From Chthonomonas calidirosea (GTDB lineage: Bacteria > Armatimonadota > Fimbriimonadia > Fimbriimonadales > Fimbriimonadaceae), in the NCBI GenBank assembly GCA_945882415.1, contig CAMCWC010000010.1:1-64000 (forward strand): DNA of 64,000 bases, read 5' to 3'. Positions 25,974 through 34,045 of the stretch are shown here, in pieces (positions within the stretch are counted from its first letter, which is position 1; the number at the start of each line of letters is the position of its first letter). The notes beneath the pieces are model-generated. The model was not told the origin of the DNA. It ran no database searches and saw only the letters and a list, made by a program, of their open reading frames with translations. Both the position numbers and the translations under genes were made by a program.

Positions 25974-26920
25974 CGGTTCCAGAACTCCGGATCATCGGAG
26001 CCGAGATACCAGATGGTAATGCCTGGAATGCCATATCTTTTCGCGATCCCATGTTTCGCCCACATCGCTTGAGACCCGGAGAAATAGACCTTATCTTTCA
26101 TCAGCTCACCGCTCATGAGATCCATTACGGCTTCACGGCGGTTAAAGTCTTCGATGCGCAGGCTCAAGGCGGGTTTTCTGGACCAGTCGTAGCCGTAGCC
26201 CGCCACGCCTAGTCGCAATTTTTCTCTAGGAACCCGAGTTAGGGCGTACTTGACCACTCGCTCGACCCAATCATTTGGCGCAATTGCCCCGGGTTCGCTG
26301 GTATCCCAGTGGAAATCGTAGGCCATGATGCGCACCGAATCGGCCGCGGCCCCGAGCGCCTTCCAGTCATGCGCATTGGGCGCTTCCCAACCCACCTTGT
26401 CGCTTTCTTTCGCATGGACAGTGACGCTGAGGTGCTTCTTCCCCATTGCGGCCTTCAGCTCGCGGACGAACGCGCTGTAGCGGTCCACGTCATCGGCTTT
26501 CATCGCCTCGTAGTCAAGGTCCAGACCGTCGAGCTTGTCTACCTTGATGAACTGCAGAAGCTGATCGATGTGGCGCTTTCTACTCGCCGGGGTGGCAAGC
26601 ATCTTTGTGATTCGAGTGGGCTCAAATCCGTTCTCGCCGTAGTTGTTGATCATGCCGAGAAGACGGATTTTGCCGGCGGTGATCTTTCGCACTTCGGCCC
26701 GAAATTCCGGGGTGACGCCGTAGGCGTACTTCACGCTGCCATCGGGCTGAACGGTGAGCCAGCCGGGAAGAATCTCAGACAGCTTTGCTCTTCGAGCCTT
26801 CAGCGCCTTTAGGCAGTTGGGGTTCCAACTCACGATCCAAGCCGACCGTTGGGGGTCGGGATACTTTGGTTTTGGGGTCTGTTGACTGATCCATCCAAGC
26901 GCCATTGCCGTGAGCAGCAT
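25970..26920 (-). CDS. GH18-family glycosidase (spore-germination YaaH-like or chitinase-like)
   Basis: 316 aa with a short N-terminal hydrophobic leader. The TIM barrel carries the DxxDxDxE signature as DGLDLDYE with catalytic E138, and SVRIMAYDFHWDTSEPG and LRLGVAGYGYDW further on. The single barrel without inserted chitin-binding modules fits small GH18 members acting on chitin or peptidoglycan-type glycans. A TAGCCT hexamer sits six bases before the ATG. Co-translated with the glycosyltransferase. Confidence 0.83.
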   Translation of the reverse strand: MLLTAMALGWISQQTPKPKYPDPQRSAWIVSWNPNCLKALKARRAKLSEILPGWLTVQPDGSVKYAYGVTPEFRAEVRKITAGKIRLLGMINNYGENGFEPTRITKMLATPASRKRHIDQLLQFIKVDKLDGLDLDYEAMKADDVDRYSAFVRELKAAMGKKHLSVTVHAKESDKVGWEAPNAHDWKALGAAADSVRIMAYDFHWDTSEPGAIAPNDWVERVVKYALTRVPREKLRLGVAGYGYDWSRKPALSLRIEDFNRREAVMDLMSGELMKDKVYFSGSQAMWAKHGIAKRYGIPGITIWYLGSDDPEFWNR

Positions 26921-26959
26921 TTGGCTAGGCTACCTTTCCCAGACCCCGACTGATCTGCG

Positions 26960-27481
26960 TTACTTTCGGCGATAAGTGGACTTCATGAACGAACGCCAAC
27001 TGCCATCTTCGCCCTGGCCCCAGGCGGTCATCGTTCGGGTGTTTTCGTCGATGAGTTCGTGCACGTCGCGGTAGTTTGCGGTTTCGCCGTCCTTCACCAT
27101 GCTCGGCCCTTCGCAGTCGAGGGTCATGACCTTGCCATCTTCGCTCAGCTCGCCGAAGTACTTCCAGAGGTGCGAGGACGCGGAAGCGAACCAGCAGCCG
27201 CGATATTCATTAAACGAAACGTCCCACCCAAGGGCCAGTTTGTGGTGCATAGATTCGCCGTCGGGCATCGTCATTTCGCCCTCGCCGAAAGCCCAAAGTC
27301 CGCCGAGCATGGTCACCGTCTCGCTGCCTTCGCTGGTCATCTCTGGTCCGGTTGGTCCCATCGACATTTCGGTGGTGATGCTCCATTCGCCGACGAGGTT
27401 TTGTAACCAAGCGTGTTCGGCAACCGGCTTGGTTCCGGACGGCGGGGTTTCTTCTGGCGTGACTTCAGGGGTTTCGCTCAT
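26960..27481 (-). CDS. DUF1579 family protein
   Basis: 173 aa, no signal peptide. A proline/glutamate-rich start is followed by the DUF1579 domain: LQNLVGEWSITTEMSMGP, a beta-barrel-like series and STYRRK at the end. Members are lipocalin-like and of unknown function. A perfect TATAAT lies on the minus strand at 27492-27497, ten bases before the ATG. Confidence 0.85.
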   Translation of the reverse strand: MSETPEVTPEETPPSGTKPVAEHAWLQNLVGEWSITTEMSMGPTGPEMTSEGSETVTMLGGLWAFGEGEMTMPDGESMHHKLALGWDVSFNEYRGCWFASASSHLWKYFGELSEDGKVMTLDCEGPSMVKDGETANYRDVHELIDENTRTMTAWGQGEDGSWRSFMKSTYRRK

Positions 27482-27541
27482 AGCGAGACCGATTATACGA
27501 CGGTGAGTGATGTGTGATGTAATATGTTTTCGGCGATTGCT

Positions 27542-29680
27542 TTAGTCCGTGATCACATCCACTTCTGCGTAGCCGATCTCGTTGTTGCCGTCGGTGTTTC
27601 GAAGCGCTCGCAGCTTGATGTAGCGGCCCTTGGTTGCCGCGAATGGTTTGATCTGCCACACCCGATTGTTCTTGATGTTCGAGAACTCGCCTTTGTCCGC
27701 CAGCTTCCATTCGACGTTGTCGGTGGAGACATAGAACTCGTATTCCGCAATGACGCCGGGGCCCCACATGCCTTGGTCGGGGAAGTATTTGAATCCGGAG
27801 AGCGTCTTTTCCGCGCCGAGGTCAATCACTAAGTCGATGGGGAGCGTCTTGTCCCCTGGCTGCTTCCAAGAGGTGGCGGGGTTGCCGTCTAGGAGGTTGT
27901 ACGGATCGTTGCCGGTGACGCCGAGGATTTTCCAGTCCTTTCGGTTGATGTCGAACTTCTCGTGCATCACGGGGCTGAACTTGCCGGTGGATGGGTCAAA
28001 CGCGATGGCATTGACTTCGACTTTTCCATCGCCGGTCGGAACCGGGCCGGTGAAGCGGGGCGACTTTCCGGTTGGAGTCGTGCCGTCGAGGGTGTAGTAG
28101 AAGTGCGGGCCGACGTCGGCACTGGCGATCTGAACTTCCCCTTGTCGGTTGCGGGTGATGACCGGGGCATCGAGGATCAGCGGCGCGTTGAACAAGCCAA
28201 TCGAGGAGATCAGCGGTGCCGCATATGTGTCGGTGATCCTCAGGCGTACTTTGGTCGCGGTGACGGCTGGGAAGCGAAGAATTCGCTTGTAGCCGATGGT
28301 GCTTCCTCGGGCTACTTCCATCCACTTGTTGTCGACAAATGCTTCGACGCTGAAGCTTCGCACTCGCTGTCCAAGCGGGATGTACTCCTGCGCTTGGAAG
28401 CGGTTGAAGAGGGTCGGCTTGGCCAGATCTAGGGTTAGGGTTGCTTGCTTGACGCTGTCATCCGTCGCCCAGTAGGTGTCCTGCTTTCCGTCCGCCACGT
28501 TTTGTGGAGCGAACTGCATGGCTTCGCCGCGGGTGTTTGAGGCGGTGGCTTTCGCCTTGCTCGCGAGGTTAACGGCGAAGGTCTCCTTCACCACTTTGCC
28601 CATCTCGATCGCGTGTTTAATGTCGGTCGGGTGGATTTGGCCGTTCGGCATGATCGGGAAGTTGAGGAGGAAGGTGGCGTTTCGGCCGATGGAGGCGTAA
28701 TAGCTGTCCAGCAACTGCGGAACGGTTTTCACCTTGCCGTCCTCGCTGGGGTGATAGAACCACTCGGGGCGGATGGAGGTGTTGACCTCGGCCGGGACCC
28801 AGGCGTTGCCGCCTTCGAGCCCGAAATGCAGCATCGGCCAGGTGACCTCGCCCTTGGCGTCTAGGGTGCTCCAGTTGGTTTCGCCCACGTAGCCCGATTC
28901 GGTACCGACCCAGCGCAGGTCGCCGCGGTCTCCGCCGTCGTTCCAAATCACGATCTTCGGCTGGAGCTTCCGCACGAGGGCGTAGGTGTTGGCCCAGTCG
29001 TAGTACGTCTTTGCGTCGATCTTGCGGTTCTCGTTCGCGCCGCCGTAGTAGCCCGTTCCGCCGTTTGCGCCGTCAAACCAGACTTCGAAGATATCACCGT
29101 ACTGAGTGAGAAGTTCGGTGAGCTGTTTTCGGAAATAGGTGATGTACTCGGGTCGGCCGTAATCGGCGCGGTTTCGATCCCAGGGGGAGAGGTAAACGCC
29201 GAACTTGAGGCCGTACTCCTTGCAGGCATCCGCGACTTCCCGCACAAGGTCGCCCTGCCCTTTCTTCCAAGGGGCGTTCTTTACGGAATATTCGCTGTAC
29301 TTTGTCGGCCAAAGGCAGAAGCCGCTGTGGTGCTTAGCGGTGAGAATGACGCCCTTCATCCCCGATTCCTTGCAAACCCGCACCCACTCGCGGGCGTCGA
29401 GCTTGGTCGGGTTGAAGAGGTTGATGTCCTCGTTCCCAAATCCCCACGACTGATCGGTGTAAGTGTTCAGCCCGAAGTGGATGAAGGCGTAGTACTCCAT
29501 CTCCTGCCACCGCATCTGGTTCTCCGAAGGCACCGCCCCAAACGGCGCCGGCGGCTTAACCTGCCCGCTCGCGGCGCCGATGGTGAAGAAGCAAAAAAGG
29601 ATGGCGGCAAGGATGGTTGGGGTCATGGGTCTCGTGATCGCGACCAGCGGGTTGCGTTCAGTGCTGTTGGGCTGGTCCAT
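27542..29680 (-). CDS. Secreted alpha-L-fucosidase (GH29) with F5/8 type C domains
   Basis: 712 aa, signal peptide after a basic start. GH29 catalytic barrel about 45-370: WQEMEYYAFIHFGLNTYTDQSWG, LTAKHHSGFCLWPTKYSEYS, and the nucleophile aspartate in FEVWFDGANGG. Two discoidin-like (F5/8 type C) sugar-binding domains occupy about 390-500 and 585-710, with a chitobiase/hexosaminidase C-terminal-like module between (YYTLDGTTPTGKSPRFTGP). It releases terminal fucose from glycans outside the cell. Single gene; the next upstream gene is 420 bp away. Confidence 0.93.
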   Translation of the reverse strand: MDQPNSTERNPLVAITRPMTPTILAAILFCFFTIGAASGQVKPPAPFGAVPSENQMRWQEMEYYAFIHFGLNTYTDQSWGFGNEDINLFNPTKLDAREWVRVCKESGMKGVILTAKHHSGFCLWPTKYSEYSVKNAPWKKGQGDLVREVADACKEYGLKFGVYLSPWDRNRADYGRPEYITYFRKQLTELLTQYGDIFEVWFDGANGGTGYYGGANENRKIDAKTYYDWANTYALVRKLQPKIVIWNDGGDRGDLRWVGTESGYVGETNWSTLDAKGEVTWPMLHFGLEGGNAWVPAEVNTSIRPEWFYHPSEDGKVKTVPQLLDSYYASIGRNATFLLNFPIMPNGQIHPTDIKHAIEMGKVVKETFAVNLASKAKATASNTRGEAMQFAPQNVADGKQDTYWATDDSVKQATLTLDLAKPTLFNRFQAQEYIPLGQRVRSFSVEAFVDNKWMEVARGSTIGYKRILRFPAVTATKVRLRITDTYAAPLISSIGLFNAPLILDAPVITRNRQGEVQIASADVGPHFYYTLDGTTPTGKSPRFTGPVPTGDGKVEVNAIAFDPSTGKFSPVMHEKFDINRKDWKILGVTGNDPYNLLDGNPATSWKQPGDKTLPIDLVIDLGAEKTLSGFKYFPDQGMWGPGVIAEYEFYVSTDNVEWKLADKGEFSNIKNNRVWQIKPFAATKGRYIKLRALRNTDGNNEIGYAEVDVITD

Positions 29681-29840
29681 CGGCGGAGGTGTCGGCTACA
29701 GGGTCATTTTGGCCGGTTTAGCGTGGCAATCTGGAGGGAGCTGCATCCGTCTGGGCGAGTGAGGCGTAGATCAGGTTTCTAAAGATCAGTGTTCATTTCA
29801 CCGAGTTCTCTTCCTAGGAAAGTGTATGCAATCCAAGGGT

Positions 29841-29895
29841 TGGTGGACTATCCAGAGATTGAACCTTTGACTGCTACAGTCTAGTTTCTACCGCC
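29841..29895 (-). pseudogene. Decayed tRNA-Val-like remnant 1
   Basis: Lies in the 420-bp gene-free stretch 29681-30100. On aligning with the tRNA-Val at 31758, TGGTGG (CCA end), GATTGAACCT (T-loop), TGAC, CTACAGT (anticodon stem) and TCTACC (D-arm) all appear in order, but acceptor and T-stem pairing is lost. Probably a relic of the same tRNA. No other feature is seen in this stretch. Confidence 0.45.
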
Positions 29896-30100
29896 TGGAC
29901 GTCTGAAATAGTTGTTGCTAAGATTTATGCGCAACACAAAAGCGCTAGACGTGCTTTTAAGGCGGTGGCTACTTTCGAAAAGAAGTCCAGCATTTGAAAC
30001 TGCGCAAACTTGTGAACACTATGCTCCTCCTACGGGGAATCAGCCGATCCAAGCCGCGTCGAGCTGCCCCTAGTTTCGGTGATGTAAGGTTAATCACGAA

Positions 30101-30679
30101 ATGGATGCGTTTGAGCAGATCGTCAAAATTGTCTTGGAAGGACAAGGGTGGTGGGTTCGTCAGGGATATAAAGTACGTCTGACCAAAGAGGAGAAAGTAG
30201 CAATTGGGCGACCTTCTACACCTCGATGGGAAATTGATCTTTTGGCCTTCCAACCTGGAACGAACAGGCTACTAATTGTAGAGTGCAAATCCTTCTTGGA
30301 CTCTTTTGGAGTACGAGCGAGTGAGTTTATCGACTCTGATTTACCAACAAAGGGTCGCTACAAGCTCTTCAACGAAGCGAAGCTGCGCGAAGTTGTCTTC
30401 AACCGGCTAAAGGAACAACTCGTAACAGAAGGCTTGGGATTGCCGACTTCCTCTGTCGGCTTTGCAATGGCTGTGGGAAAATTCAAGTCTGCCGCTGACC
30501 GACAAGCGCTGCATGCTCTATTTGAATCTCGTGACTGGCAGCTCATTGACGATTTGCAGCTTCGAGAATGGGCATTGCAACTCTCCGAACGCGGGTACGA
30601 GGACAACGTCGCCACCATCGTAGCGAAGCTTGTCGCACCAGAAAGGACAAGGACCCGAAAGAGCCGTCAAGTTGAGTAG
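30101..30679 (+). CDS. Stand-alone PD-(D/E)XK nuclease-like protein
   Basis: 192 aa. The core WEIDLLAFQPGTNRLLIVECKS near 45-66 has the D...ECK pattern of the restriction-endonuclease-like fold, with an upstream glutamate near residue 4-13 in the first helix. Similar nucleases occur as Mrr-like or NERD-type proteins. No methyltransferase, helicase or specificity subunit is adjacent. The base composition is lower in GC than the neighbours, and the gene sits between two tRNA-Val remnants, suggesting transfer. Role could be defence or DNA processing. Confidence 0.65.
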   Translation: MDAFEQIVKIVLEGQGWWVRQGYKVRLTKEEKVAIGRPSTPRWEIDLLAFQPGTNRLLIVECKSFLDSFGVRASEFIDSDLPTKGRYKLFNEAKLREVVFNRLKEQLVTEGLGLPTSSVGFAMAVGKFKSAADRQALHALFESRDWQLIDDLQLREWALQLSERGYEDNVATIVAKLVAPERTRTRKSRQVE

Positions 30680-30771
30680 TACCGGAACCCTCTCCGCATG
30701 CTAACTGAATCTTCGGAAGGATTGCTTCTGGTGGTCGGGGGATGTTCGAGGGCCTGCGAAAGGTCTAAAAG

Positions 30772-30814
30772 TGGCGAGCGGTACAGGGATTGAACCTGTC
30801 ACCTCTACAAGTGT
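30772..30814 (-). repeat. tRNA-Val 3'-half remnant 2 (att-like)
   Basis: On the minus strand this reproduces the 3' half of the tRNA-Val at 31758, from the anticodon loop (ACAC) through the T-arm (ACAGGTTCAATCCCTGT) to the encoded CCA, with few mismatches. No 5' half is found nearby. Partial 3' tRNA copies of this kind are left at the far end of elements integrated into tRNA genes. It lies in the 306-bp gap 30680-30985, which otherwise holds only the PhyH promoter. Confidence 0.7.
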
Positions 30815-30946
30815 TTAAAGAGTTTGAAACCGAAGCCTCGAAAAAGTTGAATCCAAGGCGGCTGTGAATCTCTCCATCCCTACGAGCTATCTACAGTCCT
30901 CTAAACGAACCCACCACGGGTCTCGCCTTAGTCTGCACGCCTAGGA

Positions 30947-30975
30947 TTGACCCTAGGTGCTGCGCACACTATACT
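30947..30975 (+). promoter_or_regulatory. Promoter of the PhyH gene with CCTAGG repeats
   Basis: TTGACC (30947-30952), 17-bp spacer and TATACT (30970-30975), a strong sigma70-type match. CCTAGG occurs on both sides of the -35 (30940-30945 and 30952-30957), a spaced palindrome that could be an operator. Confidence 0.7.
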
Positions 30976-30985
30976 GAGCCGGACC

Positions 30986-31732
30986 ATGGAGGAAAACTCT
31001 AAGCTTGCGGAGCAATTTTGGGAGGAGGGCTTCCTCGTGCTTGACGGCTTTCTTGAATCCCTCAAGATGGATGAGCTTAACGAGTGCATCCTAGAGAATC
31101 TTGGCAAAGCGCCGGAGAACCTCCATTCGGATGAGTTCCTCGAAAGGTCGGGGGCCGACGTGGTGCCGTGGTTCCCTCAGCATCATGGGATCACCGCATT
31201 CGATGAAGTGGCCAACAACCCCCGGTTGCTGGAACTCACCACTGCGCTCCTCGGGCCAGAATGGCAAGAGCTTTACAGCATGGTGATGTTTTCGCGCCAG
31301 GGGAGCAAGGGGCAGTCTTGGCACCAAGACTGCCCACCCGAATTCCCTAGTCATTTCAACCTCAATCGTCTCGTCTACACCCACGACGTGACGCCCGAAA
31401 TTGGCGGGCAAACGGTCGTGGTTCCTGGGAGCCATCGGCAGGGGGTGATTCCGATCGGTGACCCAGATGGGGTGTTAGAGGGTCAGCATGTGCTGGAACC
31501 GAAACGGGGCACGCTGGTGCTCCTTCACGGCCACACTTGGCATCGGGTGTTGTCGGTCAAAGGCACCTATCGCGTTTCGACCAATTTTCGCGCATGCCCG
31601 CAGGGAGTTCCGAAGGATGTCACGGATGTGTGCGTTTACCGAAACATGCGCTATCGATTCTCCACCGGAGTATTCGTTGAAGATCGACTTGCCATGCCTG
31701 ATCGCGTTCAGACCGGCACACCGACGCATTAG
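30986..31732 (+). CDS. Phytanoyl-CoA dioxygenase (PhyH) family protein
   Basis: 248 aa from the ATG at 30986; an upstream TTG in frame is part of the -35 box. Fe(II)/2-oxoglutarate dioxygenase fold: the HxD pair in QSWHQDCPPEFPSH near 113, GGQTVVVPGSHRQG near 145 and distal GHTWHRVLS near 185 with a following arginine for 2-oxoglutarate. Members hydroxylate lipids, small metabolites or antibiotics. The substrate is unknown here. It lies alone between tRNA-Val remnant 2 and the tRNA-Val gene. Confidence 0.85.
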   Translation: MEENSKLAEQFWEEGFLVLDGFLESLKMDELNECILENLGKAPENLHSDEFLERSGADVVPWFPQHHGITAFDEVANNPRLLELTTALLGPEWQELYSMVMFSRQGSKGQSWHQDCPPEFPSHFNLNRLVYTHDVTPEIGGQTVVVPGSHRQGVIPIGDPDGVLEGQHVLEPKRGTLVLLHGHTWHRVLSVKGTYRVSTNFRACPQGVPKDVTDVCVYRNMRYRFSTGVFVEDRLAMPDRVQTGTPTH

Positions 31733-31757
31733 TGGTGGCCTGTTGAACCTAATTCGA

Positions 31758-31832
31758 TGGTGGGCGGTACAGGGATTGAACCTGTGACCCCTACAGTGTC
31801 ATTGTAGTGCTCTACCACTGAGCTAACCGCCC
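31758..31832 (-). tRNA. tRNA-Val (GAC)
   Basis: Minus-strand cloverleaf: acceptor GGGCGGT/ACCGCCC, D-arm GCTC-GAGC, anticodon stem CTACA/TGTAG with loop ATGACAC (anticodon GAC), T-arm ACAGG-TTCAATC-CCTGT, discriminator A and encoded CCA at 31758-31760. Partial copies of its 3' half lie at 30772 and 29841. Confidence 0.96.
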
Positions 31833-31865
31833 GAGCGAAGGTTCATTATGACACAACCTTCGGCA

Positions 31866-31895
31866 CAAAAAAAGGGTGCCGGCGTACCGGCACCC
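31866..31895 (-). terminator. Terminator of the PEP-CTERM gene
   Basis: GGGTGCCGG (31874-31882) pairs with CCGGCACCC (31887-31895) across a four-base loop, and the A-run at 31867-31873 is a U-run on the minus strand. Confidence 0.9.
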
Positions 31896-31910
31896 GAGAA
31901 TCTGCGACGA

Positions 31911-32522
31911 TCAGGCCGACTTGCGGCGGCGGAAGAAGCCGAGGGCGCCGAGGCCGAGGACGGCGAGGGAGGCTGGCTCTGGGACGGGGTTCGATGCGAC
32001 GACCGAGACGTTGTCGATGTGGCTGACGAGGCCGTTCGTGTAAGTCAAGAACTTGATCGTGCTGGCACCGGTCGCGGTGAATTCGAAGCTGTATCGCTTG
32101 GTGGTGTTGCCCGCTTCGTTGCCCTGGAGGTTGCTGCCGAAGGAAGTTCCGTTGACCATGAAGTCGACGCCGCCGTTGTACTGGGTGCCGCCGGTGTAGA
32201 CGTCGAAGCTGACGGTGTACTTTTTGCCTATCTGGGTGGCGAGGGTCTGTTCGATCCCGCTGCCGGCTTTATCCGACGTGCCGCTGAGGTCCAAGTGCTG
32301 GGTCTGTTGTCCGAGATAGCCGTTGCCGGTCAAGGTGACGTTTCGGCCGGATGGTCCGACGACGTTCCAGCCAGTAAGGCCGGTCGAACCCACGGCATAG
32401 TTCGTGGAGCCGCCAGACAAGGCGTTGGCTTCGAAGGTGCCGTTGATAACAAGGGATGCCTGAGCAGCAAACGGGAGAACGAGGGCAGACGCGGCAAAAG
32501 CGATTCGTGCAACAAACTTCAT
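31911..32522 (-). CDS. PEP-CTERM sorting-domain protein (DUF642-like)
   Basis: 203 aa from the ATG at 32520-32522. The frame extends much further upstream, but that part is antisense to the acetyltransferase. Signal peptide IAFAASALVLPFAAQA, then a jelly-roll-like domain (INGTFEANALSGG, GWNVVGPSGRN, HLDLSGTSDKAGSGIEQTL) resembling DUF642 or choice-of-anchor domains. The C-terminus NPVPEPASLAVLGLGALG-FFRRRKS is a textbook PEP-CTERM tripartite signal, cut and anchored by an exosortase encoded elsewhere. Probably a surface or matrix protein. Confidence 0.9.
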   Translation of the reverse strand: MKFVARIAFAASALVLPFAAQASLVINGTFEANALSGGSTNYAVGSTGLTGWNVVGPSGRNVTLTGNGYLGQQTQHLDLSGTSDKAGSGIEQTLATQIGKKYTVSFDVYTGGTQYNGGVDFMVNGTSFGSNLQGNEAGNTTKRYSFEFTATGASTIKFLTYTNGLVSHIDNVSVVASNPVPEPASLAVLGLGALGFFRRRKSA

Positions 32523-32603
32523 GATTAAAAGTATGGATGCCCGGGCCGTGACTTCCTGTACCCATTTCATGGTCACGCGAACCCGGTAGCTCAAAATGGA
32601 CGC

Positions 32604-33272
32604 ATGGCAACCATCCGCATCCTTGAGTCTCGAACGGATCCGCAGTTCTGGCCGACGCTCGAACTCTACGTCGAGTCGTTTCCGCGCGATGAGCGCGTAC
32701 CGCTCGGGCGGATGGCAGAGTTTTTTGGCGGCGATGCGCGAGAGGGGAAACAAGAAGGCAGCGTTTTGTGGCGAGTTGCGATTGCCGAAGAAGGGAGCGA
32801 GCTGGCGGGGTTCCGGGTGTTCGCCGTCGACCTGCAGTCCGGCTTGGTGTTTCTTGTGTATCTCGCCGTCGATCCTCGGTTTCGCCGGCGCGGGATCGGA
32901 CAACATCTCATCGACTACGCGAGAGACGACAGTCAGCGGGAACTGGGCGAGAAGCCGCTGGTCGCGATGTTTTTGGAGTGCGAGCGGCCCGAGCTGGTTC
33001 AGGGCGAAGAGCACGAAAAGCGGAAGGAGCGCCTTCGGCTCTTCGGCAAGTACGGGGCGCGCATCATTAGCCGGTCGTATGTGATGCAGAGCATGGGCGA
33101 AGGGCGCGATCCGGTGCCGATGATTCTGCTCGCGTATCCGATTGCTGAACAGATCGATTGGGTTGAGGCGGTGAAGTCGTTCCACCGCCGCTTCCATAGC
33201 CTTCCGGCTGGGTCTTACCTCGAAGTCGAGTGTCTGAAAGGTTTAGAACCTACTCCGTTGATTCCGTACTGA
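32604..33272 (+). CDS. GNAT family N-acetyltransferase
   Basis: 222 aa. The GNAT core is VFLVYLAVDPRFRRRGIGQHLIDYA near 88-112, including the acetyl-CoA pyrophosphate loop RRxGIG. Acceptor unknown. Divergent from the PEP-CTERM gene; its 3' end overlaps the converging lipoprotein gene by 23 bp. Confidence 0.82.
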   Translation: MATIRILESRTDPQFWPTLELYVESFPRDERVPLGRMAEFFGGDAREGKQEGSVLWRVAIAEEGSELAGFRVFAVDLQSGLVFLVYLAVDPRFRRRGIGQHLIDYARDDSQRELGEKPLVAMFLECERPELVQGEEHEKRKERLRLFGKYGARIISRSYVMQSMGEGRDPVPMILLAYPIAEQIDWVEAVKSFHRRFHSLPAGSYLEVECLKGLEPTPLIPY

Positions 33273-33588
33273 TCGACCCGCCTGCGGCCGCTCCGGCGGC
33301 TCGTCTGGCTTGGTCTTTCGCGGCCTGGCCGACGCCCGATCCGCCACCCTGAATGTTCTCGGTGCCCGTCATCGGGGTCATTCCGCCCATAGCTCCGCTT
33401 CCGATCGGCGCGACGCTTCCCCCACTACCCTGGGCCGTGCTAGCAGGCGCCGTGCCGCCGGGTGCCGTGGCGCCAGGCGCTTCCGCTGGGACGGCAGGCT
33501 CGGCTGGCTTTGGCGGCTCGCAGCCAACAAGCAGTGCCGTAGCAAGGACAAGCGTCCCGGACAAAAGAAGACCCATTCGATTTCGCAT
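33250..33588 (-). CDS. Small proline/alanine/glycine-rich lipoprotein
   Basis: 112 aa. A lipobox LLVGC at residues 19-23 follows a signal peptide, so the mature protein is predicted to be lipid-anchored. The rest is low-complexity (PKPAEPAVPAEAPG, then GSGAMGGMTPM) with no recognisable domain. Function unknown. Confidence 0.65.
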   Translation of the reverse strand: MRNRMGLLLSGTLVLATALLVGCEPPKPAEPAVPAEAPGATAPGGTAPASTAQGSGGSVAPIGSGAMGGMTPMTGTENIQGGGSGVGQAAKDQARRAAGAAAGGSISTESTE

Positions 33589-33626
33589 GTCAGTATCTTA
33601 ACCCTCCGTCGGCTCATAATCTAGAG

Positions 33627-33971
33627 GTGAAGCAACTTTCTCTCGTAGTCTGTGCAGCAATCTTGGCTGGGTGCATTGGGCCACAAGAAACGGCGGTCGA
33701 GAAAGAAGCGCCTGGAGCGGTGAACCGAATCGGCCAAGCTCCGGTAGCGGGCGAAGATGCGACGCCAACCGGTACGGGGGAAGACAGTGGCCGGAGCCGC
33801 CTGAACATTGGAATGTTTGTGGACGATGTCATCTCGATCAAGGGTGCGCCCGCGCGGAAAGTGCATTCCCACGAAACCGAAGGTCAACATCTCGACATTT
33901 ATGAGTACGACGACGTGAAGGTCACCTTCGAAAAAGGGAAGGTTTCGCGGATCGAACCGATCAACAAGTAA
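33627..33971 (+). CDS. Small lipoprotein, unknown function
   Basis: 114 aa, GTG start at 33627. Lipobox ILAGC at residues 12-16. The C-terminal half (FVDDVISIKGAPARKV, HLDIYEYDDVKVTFEKGKVSRI) resembles the compact SmpA/OmlA-like fold of small envelope lipoproteins. CATAAT lies six bases before the start. Divergent from the neighbouring lipoprotein gene. Confidence 0.68.
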   Translation: MKQLSLVVCAAILAGCIGPQETAVEKEAPGAVNRIGQAPVAGEDATPTGTGEDSGRSRLNIGMFVDDVISIKGAPARKVHSHETEGQHLDIYEYDDVKVTFEKGKVSRIEPINK

Positions 33972-34045
33972 TCGAGAATATTCTCAGGCCACTGTACAAC
34001 ACTAATCCACAATTCTCGGTCCGCAAACCTCGGTAAAGTAGCCCC

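Noticed and set aside
30947-30985. TTG start of the PhyH frame at 30947
   Set aside because: That TTG belongs to the -35 hexamer of a well-formed promoter; the ATG at 30986 lies after the predicted transcription start.
31911-33197. 428-aa version of the PEP-CTERM protein
   Set aside because: The N-terminal half is antisense to the GNAT gene and the true signal peptide starts at 32522.
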